Shown here one piece after another: positions 44,485 to 54,900 of a DNA stretch of 64,000 bases (position 1 is its first letter; every line of letters begins with the position of its first letter). The position numbers and the translations under genes were made by a program. This DNA is from Lithodes maja (lineage: Eukaryota; Arthropoda; Malacostraca; Decapoda; Lithodidae): NCBI GenBank assembly GCA_037953745.1, contig JBAKBP010004457.1, positions 53,501-117,500 on the forward strand, read 5' to 3'. Below the pieces are notes generated by a model. That model was not told the DNA's origin. It did no database searches and worked only from the letters and a program-made list of their open reading frames with translations.

Positions 44485-47400
44485 ATGTCGTGCCCTAGCA
44501 CTGACGATGAGCGAGAGATGCCATTTGAAGAGGTGCCGTTAGTAACCAGTGAGGAGGATGCTAGACTTTTTGTGAGTAAGCGGTACCACGTGATGGAGGA
44601 GAGGCTGACTGGGGTGGATGTTTATGGCTTGCACCTGATAGCCAAGGTTTTGGGCATATCCAATGTAGTAGGGATGTCCAAGGGGGAGCTGATTTCCTGG
44701 GTGTTGCGTGGGCGACATGGGGTTTCGGAGGAGAGGGCGTTTGGGGGGGTTCCTCCCCAGATCCCCTCTCACTCGACTCCCACAGTGCCGTCCACTCAGT
44801 TGCCGGAGGTTAGCACTCTCCCACAGAGGGATGAGAATTGGCAGATTGGAGTGCCCTCGGGCGGTGCACATGGTGGTTCCCCAGTTTTTGCCCCCCCTCC
44901 TTCAGTAGTGGCAGCTCCCTCTTCCTGCCTGTCTCCAGATATGATATTTAGACTTGAGCTTGCTAAAATTGAGATTGAGGCTAGGAAGCAGGAAATTGAG
45001 GCTGAGTCTAGGAAGCATGAGATTGAGGCTGAGAATGAGACCAGAAGGCAGGAGAATGAGACCAGAAGGCAGGAGAATGAGACTAGGAAGCAGGAGAAGG
45101 AGATTGAGGCTGAGGTTAGGAGGCACGAGGCTGAGCTTAGGTACGACTCCGAGAAATATTGTGCTCAAATAGATTTAGATAAGACTCGTGCAGAGTCGAC
45201 AGGGACTCGGATGGGCCGTGAGGGCCAAGTAAGAGAACAGTCCTTGTCCCACTTAGTCAAATTGGTGCCGGCATTTAGTGAAACTGAAGTCACAGAATTT
45301 TTTAATCGTTTTGAGAAGAAGTGTAGGGAGCATAATTGGCCTGAAGAGAAGTGGGCAGCTCTAGTCTCCTCAAGACTTACGGGTAAGGGTCTGAAGGCTT
45401 ATGATGCACTGCCTTTAGAGTCTTGCATTGACTACCCAGAATTGAAGAGAGCTGTCCTACGGGCATACGAGTTGCAACCAGAAACATATCGATTGAAGTT
45501 TCGGGGTGTTACAAAGACTAGGGAGGCGACCTTTCTTGAACATGCCCGGGACTTAAAAGATGCACTTACAAACTGGACACGTTCTGAGAAAGCTGAGACG
45601 GCCGAACAGTTGACTGAGCTGTTTCTGCTCGAGCAGTTTTATAAGTGTACTGGTGCAGAAATGACTTTAACTATTAAAGAAAAGAACCCAAAAACTCTAC
45701 AGGAGGCAGCTGAGATGGCTGACCTCCGGCTATCGCTAATTCGTGGGTGCGGGTCTGCCCAGCGTAGTGAGGCAGGTAACAAGGGGCGTGACGCCCCACC
45801 CCCCCGAGTTGGTAATATATCTTATGCAAACAAGTACAAGAGTTATGATACCAAGACTGACCACAAGACTAGCACCGTCCCATTTAAGAAGGGGCCGGGC
45901 CCTTCCCAGTACCAGGGGAAGCCCAAAGGGGAGTTGGAGTGTTATCATTGTCATGAAATGGGGCACTTTGCAAGAGTCTGTCCTAGCAAACCACCTACAG
46001 AAGCTGTGTCTTTGGCCTGCAACATTGGTGTGTCTCCGAAGTCATCTGAGTTTGCCCGGGGCAGTTCGTCAGAGGCTGAGGCACAGCCAATGCAGAAGCA
46101 CCTGGGAGGCTCGAACCCTGCTCAGGATGTTTTTTGCGACCATAGAGGACGGGGTTGCGTGATGTGGGCGGGGCGCAAGCATGGAGTAGAGGTCTTGCGT
46201 GATACAGGTGCTTCCCAGACTCTGATGAACAACTTGACTGGCTACCCTATAAACGCGGCTCGGGTGGTAGTGGTGCAGGGTATTAATGCAACTCGGTCAT
46301 ACCCGCTGGTGCGGTTGGAGTTGGAGGTGGATGGTGTGGCACGTGAATTGGATGTCGGGATTGTGGAGAAACTGCCAGTGGAGGGCGTCGACCTTCTTCT
46401 CGGCAACGACTTTGCAATGCCCGCTTCTGAGGTTCTACCCTTAGTCGTTGCCGAGAGGCCGGCCGACGTGAGTGGGGAAGAGCAAGAGTGGGTCGAGCGG
46501 TGCCAGACACAACCCATGGCGTGTGTTGTCACCCGAGCTCGGGCAGCTAAAGTGTCACAGCCTAGTCCTCCGTCTTCAGACCAGCAGAGGAACGATCAAC
46601 AGGAGGAGGCTAAAGCTGGAGTTGGTTTTAAGAGTTTTGACTCGGCGGCTCTCCTGGTTGATTCAGTATTGGCACCTATGTTAGAGTCTGGAGAGGCCCT
46701 AGGACCTGTCACAGCTAGTGAGGAGGTAGGGCAGGAAGAGACTCCGAGGCAGCAACGTTACACACGGAGAGAAAAAAGGGTTGCTCAGTTTGATATTGGG
46801 GGAGGACTTGGGTTGCTTCGGAAGCATCTAGACAGGTTGGTTCCCTCAGATATTTGTAAACTGCAGTTGGAGGATCCGGAAGTTCAGAAGTGTGGTAATG
46901 GTGCTGTCGAGATCAAACACGAGGACGGGGAAGCATGTCATGTGAACCTGTTGGAGGAGTTTGTGAGGCAACCACCTGAGCAACCTACTGTCCCTGCGTT
47001 GGTCTGCCGCGGCCAAGGTGGAGAAGGAGAGGGGGGCAGTAGGGCACAGGTGGAGGAGAGTAGGGATTGTCATGTCTCGGCGGAGCAGTGGGCGGGGGAC
47101 ACGAGTCTGGTGGCTGTGGAAGCGCTAGAGCACCTGCCTGAGCAGCAGTGTGCAGCACTCCAGCACCAGCTCGGTTCATACCCCACTGGTCGTGCCGAGC
47201 CCCTGAGTCTCACAACTCGGGCGGTGCAAGATGTTCCACGGGCAGGTCACGTGAATGTTGAAAGACCGTTAGCCTCGTTGTTTCGGTGGTTCAAGGTGGG
47301 CGACGAGGCTTTGGCATGGTTGCCAGGTCAGGGTCGACCCATGGCTGCCAAGGGTGGTGGTAAAAAGGAGGACATTGAGCAGATTGGTGAGGTTGGCTGT

Positions 47401-48507
47401 GGAGTGGATGTGCCCGGTCGTCACATAGCCTCCCAATGCTGCTCTAGTCTAATGCAACAGCCCTACCATAGACCGACTGTATCTGGCCATGTCTCTAAAA
47501 GCGGTGATGCTGAGCAGGCAGATGTCGTCACAAGGAATGCGGGGGTGCGCATGAACGGTATCGGCGGGGAAGCCTTAGCAATAATGAACTATGGGAGTGA
47601 CTGCACAGGTGGTACTGATTGTCCCTCTCATGACCTGGCTGTTCTAGGGACGAAGGTGGAGAAGGAGGGAGACTACAGGTTAGAAGCTGCAGTCTCGGCT
47701 GGGTTGTGGGAGGGCACTAGGCATGTTGTTCGTGGAGACAGTGCAAGGCAGTTGTTTACTAGGCTATGGCAGTACTTTCGCATGTTTGTTGCTTCTCCAG
47801 GCCTGATGTACGGGGTAGAATCCGACATGCAGGCTGGAGATAGTGCAAGGCTCAGTTTAATTCCCTACCGTATAAATCCTGCTCGACAGCCTATGGTGCA
47901 AGCAGAGCTGGATTACGTGTGGACGAAGGATCTGAGGGATAAGGAATGTCGTGAGTGGTCGTTGCCTGTAACTTTGCAACCGGTGTTAAGTGGCAAGATT
48001 AGTGAGTGTGTTGATTGCGAGAGTGTGTGTGCATTATCCCTGACAGACGCCTATACCTTATCAAGAGTTGACGACACCATAGACCGCCTCGGGGCTGCAT
48101 CGCCTATCACGAGGGTGGATTTAGTTAAGGGTTGCTGGCAGGTGCCTTTGTCCGAGCGTGCTAAAGAGGTATGTGGTTTTGTTGTGGACGGGAGTACCTA
48201 CCGGTGCAATGTTGTGCCTTGCGGACTTAAGAATGCACTAGCAACGTTTCAGAACCTGATGAATGAAAGTGAAAAGGACGATGATGCGCTGGGGCATTTC
48301 GAGTTCTATGTTCCAGCCTATGGTCCGGTCGTTGTAGTTTACCCAGATCATCACCCTCTCAAGATCTTGGACCAGTTTCACAATCGGAATATGAGGCTGA
48401 CCAGGTGGTCACTAAGGTTATTGGTATATAACCTGGACATACGCCATATTGCCGGTTGTGACAACGTGGTTGCAGATGGTCGTTCAAGGGTATATGATCC
48501 TGGGTAG
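44485..48507 (+). CDS. gag-pol: Gag-protease with rearranged, catalytically dead pol remnant
   Basis: The frame is 1341 codons from ATG 44485; four further open codons upstream start with GTG and are not used here. A coiled-coil segment has tandem ETRRQEN repeats (about residues 185-215), absent in element 1. SCAN-like capsid follows (45247-45750), then zinc knuckle CYHCHEMGHFARVC from residue 486 and protease DTGA from residue 573. After NGAVEIKHEDGEA the frame jumps to the segment following integrase in element 1 (HVNLLEEFVRQ), removing the integrase core. About 47220-47850 has no clear counterpart except an integrase zinc-finger-like piece. RT resumes with VTLQP, RVDLVKGCWQVPLS and ATFQNLMN, then skips the YLDD region and most of RNase H to end at FYVPAYGPVV and DHHPLKILDQF. 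The frame is open throughout. Confidence 0.85.
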   Translation: MSCPSTDDEREMPFEEVPLVTSEEDARLFVSKRYHVMEERLTGVDVYGLHLIAKVLGISNVVGMSKGELISWVLRGRHGVSEERAFGGVPPQIPSHSTPTVPSTQLPEVSTLPQRDENWQIGVPSGGAHGGSPVFAPPPSVVAAPSSCLSPDMIFRLELAKIEIEARKQEIEAESRKHEIEAENETRRQENETRRQENETRKQEKEIEAEVRRHEAELRYDSEKYCAQIDLDKTRAESTGTRMGREGQVREQSLSHLVKLVPAFSETEVTEFFNRFEKKCREHNWPEEKWAALVSSRLTGKGLKAYDALPLESCIDYPELKRAVLRAYELQPETYRLKFRGVTKTREATFLEHARDLKDALTNWTRSEKAETAEQLTELFLLEQFYKCTGAEMTLTIKEKNPKTLQEAAEMADLRLSLIRGCGSAQRSEAGNKGRDAPPPRVGNISYANKYKSYDTKTDHKTSTVPFKKGPGPSQYQGKPKGELECYHCHEMGHFARVCPSKPPTEAVSLACNIGVSPKSSEFARGSSSEAEAQPMQKHLGGSNPAQDVFCDHRGRGCVMWAGRKHGVEVLRDTGASQTLMNNLTGYPINAARVVVVQGINATRSYPLVRLELEVDGVARELDVGIVEKLPVEGVDLLLGNDFAMPASEVLPLVVAERPADVSGEEQEWVERCQTQPMACVVTRARAAKVSQPSPPSSDQQRNDQQEEAKAGVGFKSFDSAALLVDSVLAPMLESGEALGPVTASEEVGQEETPRQQRYTRREKRVAQFDIGGGLGLLRKHLDRLVPSDICKLQLEDPEVQKCGNGAVEIKHEDGEACHVNLLEEFVRQPPEQPTVPALVCRGQGGEGEGGSRAQVEESRDCHVSAEQWAGDTSLVAVEALEHLPEQQCAALQHQLGSYPTGRAEPLSLTTRAVQDVPRAGHVNVERPLASLFRWFKVGDEALAWLPGQGRPMAAKGGGKKEDIEQIGEVGCGVDVPGRHIASQCCSSLMQQPYHRPTVSGHVSKSGDAEQADVVTRNAGVRMNGIGGEALAIMNYGSDCTGGTDCPSHDLAVLGTKVEKEGDYRLEAAVSAGLWEGTRHVVRGDSARQLFTRLWQYFRMFVASPGLMYGVESDMQAGDSARLSLIPYRINPARQPMVQAELDYVWTKDLRDKECREWSLPVTLQPVLSGKISECVDCESVCALSLTDAYTLSRVDDTIDRLGAASPITRVDLVKGCWQVPLSERAKEVCGFVVDGSTYRCNVVPCGLKNALATFQNLMNESEKDDDALGHFEFYVPAYGPVVVVYPDHHPLKILDQFHNRNMRLTRWSLRLLVYNLDIRHIAGCDNVVADGRSRVYDPG
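46398..46456 (+). other. Conserved stem-loop in protease, element 2 copy
   Basis: Arms 46398-46411 and 46443-46456 are identical to those at 8438-8451 and 8483-8496, with the same 31-nt loop length. The loop sequences differ at many positions between the elements. Confidence 0.65.
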
Positions 48508-48989
48508 ATTGACACACGGGTAGCCTCCTGCTTTAGTTTGAATAGTATTTTGCGCTTGGTGCTTGTTGGCTCGCGGTTGTAGCCCAGCGTATTGGGTCGT
48601 AAAGCAGGAGTTGAGCGTTTGGTATAGAAGAAAATAGGCTGCCCTTATAGTGCAGCCGGGAAAAACATATTAAAATATAAAAAATCATAAAAAAACTCTT
48701 TCTTTTGATATAGATAATTGTATAAGTTTGTCATAGCCTATAGAGTTTGAGTAGTCCACGAACTATCAAACGGCTGAGCTGCTGTAAGCTCGCTCTGGGA
48801 GCATGATATTGTGTCTTTTTGCTATTGTTGGGAGGAGTTATAAAATGTGAATTTTTTTTTATAAGATGTGTTTTAGTGATAAACTCAGCTTTGTTTTAGT
48901 GCCATGCGGTCGCTGGGTGTGAGGGGCTTGATGGGGTTCTGTGTGTCAGATTTTAGCTCAGGGTTGAGCAAGTAAAATCTTGGGGGAGG
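48508..48989 (+). promoter_or_regulatory. 3' untranslated region and polypurine tract of element 2
   Basis: Non-coding. TCTTGGGGGAGG (48978-48989) ends directly at the 3' LTR, paralleling TCTTGGGGGGGC of element 1. Nothing else is recognised. Confidence 0.7.
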
Positions 48990-50848
48990 TGTGACGCATG
49001 TCGAGTATGAGCATGCTGTACAGAACGCCCAGTCATGCCCCACTCTCGCTAGGATCGTCAGGGCAGGAACTTTGGCTGTAGTCTGTGTAGAGTTTCCTAA
49101 CTTAGTTTATGTGAGCCGTTGTACTATAAGTATTATAAATATGTATTTTGTTTTCATCTGAGTCAACGAGTTCTATTTTATATCATTAGTTATAAGTGTT
49201 GTGTGTGGGACTTATTTGTAATGATGAGAGGAGAGAGAGAGAGATTACGTAACGGGGGCCAGTGAGTGCGCCACGCGGCAGGTAGGCCTAACTCCCCTCC
49301 TCCCTCCTTCCTCCTCCCCCTCAGCGCGTGGGAAATCCTTTGTCGATCCCAGATTGAGAGAGAATATTACGTAATGATTGTCAGTGGGCGGTCCTTAGTA
49401 GTTTGCGATATGCTCACTAGAGGGCCGAGTATAAAAAGGGAAGTCTCGCCACAATTTCTTTAGAACTCATTAGGCAGAGCGACTTCTCATATCCCTTGCT
49501 ACTATACATATTCTTCCGACTGATGTGAACTTTCTCTACTCTCTGAACCGCCTATCTTCTTCTCTTCCCGACCCTTTATAACCTCAATGATCCCTTTGGT
49601 GCAGAGCTAGTCAGCCAAAGTATTATCGCTTGAGTTCTCACGAGATATATGCCTATTAGATAGCCTATTTTGGAAGGGATAACTAGAATAGGATTGATTA
49701 ATGTTTGTTGCACTCGTATATGCATTTCCCTGTGTATGATTATTCATGTTCCTGTTTTCTGCTGATCTAAGTAATGCTAGACTGGGATAAGGCTACTGGA
49801 GTTGTGATTCCCTATGTGTATTAGGTTTTGTTGAACCTGTACAATCGCAACGGAGACTTGGGAAGCCTAGGTGGTCTTTCTGACTGTGTACCTTGTGAGT
49901 TTAGCGCTGTGTTGCGAGTGAGGGCTTTTGCCTCTGCCACCCAACACTGTGCTAACTCGTTTGCTTGACTTTGAGAGGATCGCCAGGAGAGAACCAGATA
50001 CTAGTGATCTGGATCTCTCAAGAGAGCATCCCGTCAATTAACGTAATTTGGCCGCACAGTCTTAAGGACCTCGCTAGGCTACGAGCCGCTTGCTCAGCCA
50101 TTGTTTCCTAGCCTACTACATCCCAGCTAGACTTTGCTCGGTCAGCAGATACAGCATAGTATTGAAGCTTTCCTTATGTATGTTATTGTTTATGCACTAT
50201 TGATTTCATGTGTGGCACGCTTAGCTACTTTAGAGATTAGTGGCCCACGAGCACAATCCTAGTAGGCTATTGCCAGTGCATTGTCGGAGTACTTCTTTTT
50301 TATGTTTGCCATTTACTATTGTCTATTCTTATAATTCTTCTTATGTCAATTTAAAGCCTGTAATGTTAGTTAATTGCCAGTGTGTTGCTTATTGAATTGC
50401 TGTTCAAAATCCGATACTTACTTCTCACGAGTATCCGAGAAGCATCTAACTTTATCAGAAGATTCCTTGCTCGATGCTCGAGGACTATTGTTTAACGTAA
50501 CGTAATAGTGCCGATCCGAAGTAGAGGGTGGAGGACTTCTTAAGTTCTTAGTCAAGGGTGGATTACTTCGGCTTCGGCCAACACTATTCTTTGGTGTTGT
50601 TGTATTTACTTCTTTGTTTGATTGTTGACCAGACTAGATAACTCCCGTCTCTTTATTAGTCTGTTGTGAAACGCTAGTACCGAGTTCTTGTATACCCCGT
50701 TATAGCAGATAGAACTCTGGAGGGTATTGGTGTTTTTTGTTCGGCTGGCAGTACTCTGGGGTTGGGATCGTGTGTTTCCGTTGTGGCAGCGAGCCATACT
50801 CGAGTCCTGTTTGAGAGCCCTTGTGTACCCGAGTGCCCGGTCGTAACA
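48990..50848 (+). repeat. 3' LTR of element 2
   Basis: 1859 bp. Differences from the 5' copy noticed by eye: AGAACA/AGAACG near 49027, CCCAAC/CCCGAC near 49569, CCATTT/CCCTTT near 49593, CCTTTA/CCTGTA near 50360. Confidence 0.9.
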
Positions 50849-51000
50849 CTATATATACATTTATTATGTGAGACCTTTGGATATAAATTAGCTTGTTTCA
50901 GATTGAATTCAATTTAGATATAGAGTAGTTTCATTTAGATTGATTTGATTTGATTCATTATAGCTTAGTAATATTTAACTTCCATTGATAGTTTACCACA
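50849..51000 (+). repeat. 3' LTR of BEL B, right part
   Basis: Starts with the CTAT duplication and ends at TTTACCACA, completing the LTR begun at 41111. Confidence 0.9.
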
Positions 51001-51575
51001 TACTCCATATATAAATTGAATTCAATCTGAAACAAGCTAATTTATATCCAAAGGTCACACACAATAAATTACATATAAGGTAAGGTTATAAGGGTTAATA
51101 ATATCCAGGAATTAATTCACCAATAGTTCCATGTGGCAACGAGACAAAGGAGACCGTTTACCCAATATGGCGGACAATGGGGAAGCGAGACGCCGGACCT
51201 GAGGCTCAGGTCAAGTGAAAGAAAGAATCAAATGATTATATGAGAATGGACATGAATACTATGCTTATCTATCAGTCAGTCATGGCGTCGATGAGAGCGT
51301 CGTGATGGTGTAGATGTATGTATTGCTGGCAGTTTATTGTGATTAGAGGCACAAAAGCTCGATCAACTGAGGGAGGAAATTAGATGTTAACTAAATGGTG
51401 TTCGTGGAGGCTCTGAGCTCTCTTTCTCAGAGTCACACCTTCCTGCCTTGGCAAACGCCAGGGCCCAAATTATCGTACCGATTCTATGTTGCTAAATACG
51501 ATAAATTATATTAATATATACGATAAATTTATATATACTACATAAGACCGTGTCAATATTACTCTAACAGCATAT
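51001..51575 (-). repeat. Minus-strand BEL LTR, unit II, part 1
   Basis: Same sequence as 24854-25428, ending with the TAT duplication (51573-51575) of the Academ-like insertion. It continues at 57161. Confidence 0.85.
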
Positions 51576-51903
51576 TAGTCCATGAGCCAAGACCCGAATT
51601 TTGGGATATCGGTACCACCCGGGGTGACTAATTCTCTTAGGTGTTTTTAGCTTGCTACATGTCTCTAGTTTATGTTTTGATATGATAGCCCTTGCACATT
51701 GGTAGCTTAATGGTCGTTATCACTTCTTGAATAGACATACCCTACCGAAAATTCCGAAATTTTTTAAAATGTCAAATTTGGGGACAGGAATGCCTAAATG
51801 TCAACAAAATGCATATAGTAATTGTCACATTTAATACAAGTCCTGTAAATACACACTAAGCATGCCATGGGCTTGTACATACTATTATGGCAAATTACTA
51901 CTC

Positions 51904-54900
51904 CTAAATATCATCTACATCAGACTCGGAATCTGACTGTTGTGCCACCGGCTCTTCTTCAATAGCCGTGTTCTGACATGTCTGTAACCTGCACATGTCC
52001 GTGCATTTTAGACCATTGCTGAGGCAAGTACACTTAGGGAGTTCGCATGACCGCACACACTTGCAAGACAGTAGCTGCATAACAGCATCTGGTGCTGGTG
52101 AGCCTCGCATCCAGTTGACGGCAAGCTTACCGTCCTCATCTGTCATCCAACCGCAGTCTGTTGGGTTCGCAACAAATGGCTGGCTCTGAAGACTTCTCCT
52201 CCAGATCGCAGCCTGGTAGTTTGCACGCAGTGCATGCATGGAGAGGCAGTCCTCACAAGGAGGGAGTTGACTTGACTCTACCTCTCCACGTCTTGCACAG
52301 AACAGCTCATACCGAAGCTTGTTTACCTTAGTTGTGTGGGTAGATGGTAGGTACATGTGGCAGGTGATTTCCTGTAGCTTCTCAAAGAGTTCAGGAGACA
52401 CTTCCCATGAGCGTCCAAGTTCGTGAAAAGCATCCTGGTATGTCTTGTCCATCTTCACCTGCTTGAGTGTCGTCATCTTCCCTCGGCCAGCGAATGCACT
52501 GACGGTATCACAGCCTGTAAAGGCATGCATACCAATCAATGAATCACACACGCTGCCTCCCAGTGTGCGGCTCAGTGTGGTGATATCCAGGAATCTTGTC
52601 CGGTTCTTCGTCCCGCACTTCTGGAACAGATGGGATGGGATCTTGTGGCACATGCCAAGACACAACACCATGACGTCTGTATCTTCTGCAGTGATGATGA
52701 CAGACTTGTTCCCAGATTCTGCTGCATGAAGTGCATGGAGAAGAAGGCGTGTGTCTGCTTCTTCTTGAGTTGACTTAAGCTCAGGAGCCTCTTCCCACTG
52801 CTCTTTGGTGATCTTGAAGCAGCGCTGCTCACATGTGACATACAGCTCCTTGTCCTTGAGCTTCTCCCTGTGCTGTGGTGCCTTCCATTCTTCTACCAAG
52901 AACTTGATAAGACTTGCCTTGTTGGAGGAACTACCGAGTAACTTTCTCCACTGCTGGATGTTGTGCCCAGGTTGAATGTTCTTGAAATGAATTCCTGTGC
53001 CTGCACTTCTTTTGGCTCGTTCTGCATCCTTGATGGATGTCTCCTTGTAGATATCAAACACAACATCAATGCGCCTGCTCTTAGCACCTTCATGAACAGC
53101 GTGACTCAGTGCTGTACCTGCAAGCTGTGAAAAAGTTTTGTCGTTTCCCTTCAGTTTGTGGACCAGGCTCATCCCATCAATTATGGTAGCAGAGGGCTCG
53201 GGTATCACTTCTGCAGGAGAAACATTCCTCTCTAACTCCTTTGCTAGGGCAGCCTTGTTGGTCTTGCGGAGAGACCCATCACCGCTGGCAAGTGCCCAAG
53301 GCAAAGGCCCAAGGGGATGAGCCAAGACATCACTCATTTTGAGCTTTCTGTTCTCGGCAACAAGGATCATCTGGCCAAATAGGTTCCTGTCAGCCTTTAA
53401 GATAGCCTCCTTGGCATGGTCTTGTGAGCGTGGCTTCATTCTGATGTTAGTGAACGTTCTCAGTTTCGTCTTCGTCATCGTGTCATGAAACTGTATAGTT
53501 GGCGTATCGATCTCCAGGCGCTCTTCCTTGAAGGCTTGATATGCATCCTCTCCTATTCTGTAGGCCCCTAGAAGGTCTTTGACAACTTCTGGTGGTGCCA
53601 TAGTCGCAGTTGACAAACTGACAAGATCTTCTTGCTCTGCGTTGAAGGGGTTCAACCAGCTGGTCTCCATCAGTTGAACTATAGATTGGACATCGGCCTC
53701 ATCTCTTCTAATCCTGGCCATCTGTAGGTCTGGGTGGCTGAAGTCAGTATACTTTTGGCCTACTACCATAGTCCTGAGCTGCCTTAAGTACCTGCTGCGA
53801 TACTCCGATGTCAGGTAGTACCTGGCGACAGCTCCGCCTTTCAGGCTGAAGCCTTTTGTGCCCCCTGGTGTCTGGGTGTCTTTGTTGATCGTCTCTTCGA
53901 TTGTCTGGTCCACAGGGATCCGTCCAAAGGGATTCTTGCTACCGATCTGGACCGAAAAGCCACCTTGCATGAAGTGTTCATGGACCTCTGGGTGTTCAAT
54001 GGGCAGTCGAGACATCAAGGCATAGTAGTAGGTTAGGAACCGGGCATAGTTCACTTTGTCATAGGCAAAACACCACGGTATCATCTGTCGGATTGCTCCT
54101 AGGTGGAGCATCCAGTTGCCTTCTCTGGAGGCTCGAATTAAGTCCAGCATGATCTCAACCATGTCCAGGTATGACATCCAGAATGCTGAGAGGTTGTGTT
54201 CATCTCTGAGGGTCTCAAGATAAACTTGGAAAAGCTTCATGATATGTGTGCATGATTCACTCTCCATCAGCTCTTGAAAGAGTCCCTGAGACACATTGCT
54301 GTGAAAGCTGTTGATGTCCTTCAGTGTTTCATCTAGATGGTGTATGTCCCTTGAATGGTTTTCTTCTAGCCATGAAAGGAAGCCTTTCCATGCAAGCCTC
54401 ATCAGTGCTTCATACACGAGCTTGTGTAGTCTCACTGCTCTGTTGTACCTCTTGCCGTTCATCACTCCTGACACTGATCCTTCTGCGATGATACCTGATT
54501 CCACACACAGATCTCTAAGACCTGCATCTTGAAACCTCTTTCCTATGGTGGAGATGAGATTACAGATTGTGTGGAAGACGCCCATCCTGATGATAATGTT
54601 CTTGAACTTCTCTTGTTTCCAGATAACTTCGGCAGCTTTGGCATAGAGTGCTTGATCAAACACGCACACAATCTTGTTAAGCTGTAAGGACTGCATGATA
54701 GCATGCGTTTGTTCCAAGATTTCATTAACGGTGGACATTTCTGTTGCGGGAGCATTGATAGTGGGCAGGTAGCTTACAGTGTCCTGAACCACTGCAATGT
54801 CTCTGCGCATTTTGATGTTGAACCCAGTCCAACTGCTGATGGACTGGTCCTCATGGTCTGACATTCGAGTAAGAAGCCAGATATGGTTCTTTGTCTTTGA

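Larger units (their letters stand above)
42413..50848 (+). mobile_element. Ty3/gypsy element 2: Gmr1-related, non-autonomous, young
   Basis: 8436 bp flanked by CTAT (42409-42412 and 50849-50852). LTRs at 42413-44271 and 48990-50848 are both 1859 bp and differ at about four positions by eye. The ends TGTGACGC and CGTAACA and the leader motif TGGCGACCTTGC match element 1. It carries one long frame with gag and protease but lacks integrase and the RT catalytic box. Element 1 or a relative is a plausible helper. Confidence 0.9.
33386..51000 (+). mobile_element. BEL/Pao retrotransposon B (unit II), carrying three insertions
   Basis: Duplicate of BEL A, with TACTC on both sides (33381-33385 and 51001-51005). 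It is interrupted by a TTAA-flanked MITE in pol (37916-38542), a tRNA-like tandem repeat in the 3' LTR (41214-41891) and Ty3/gypsy element 2 in the 3' LTR (42413-50848). Excluding those, it matches copy A at roughly 99% by eye. Confidence 0.9.

Noticed and set aside
52445..52729. 94-codon plus-strand frame opposite the Academ transposase
   Set aside because: Shadow of the 1311-codon minus-strand frame.
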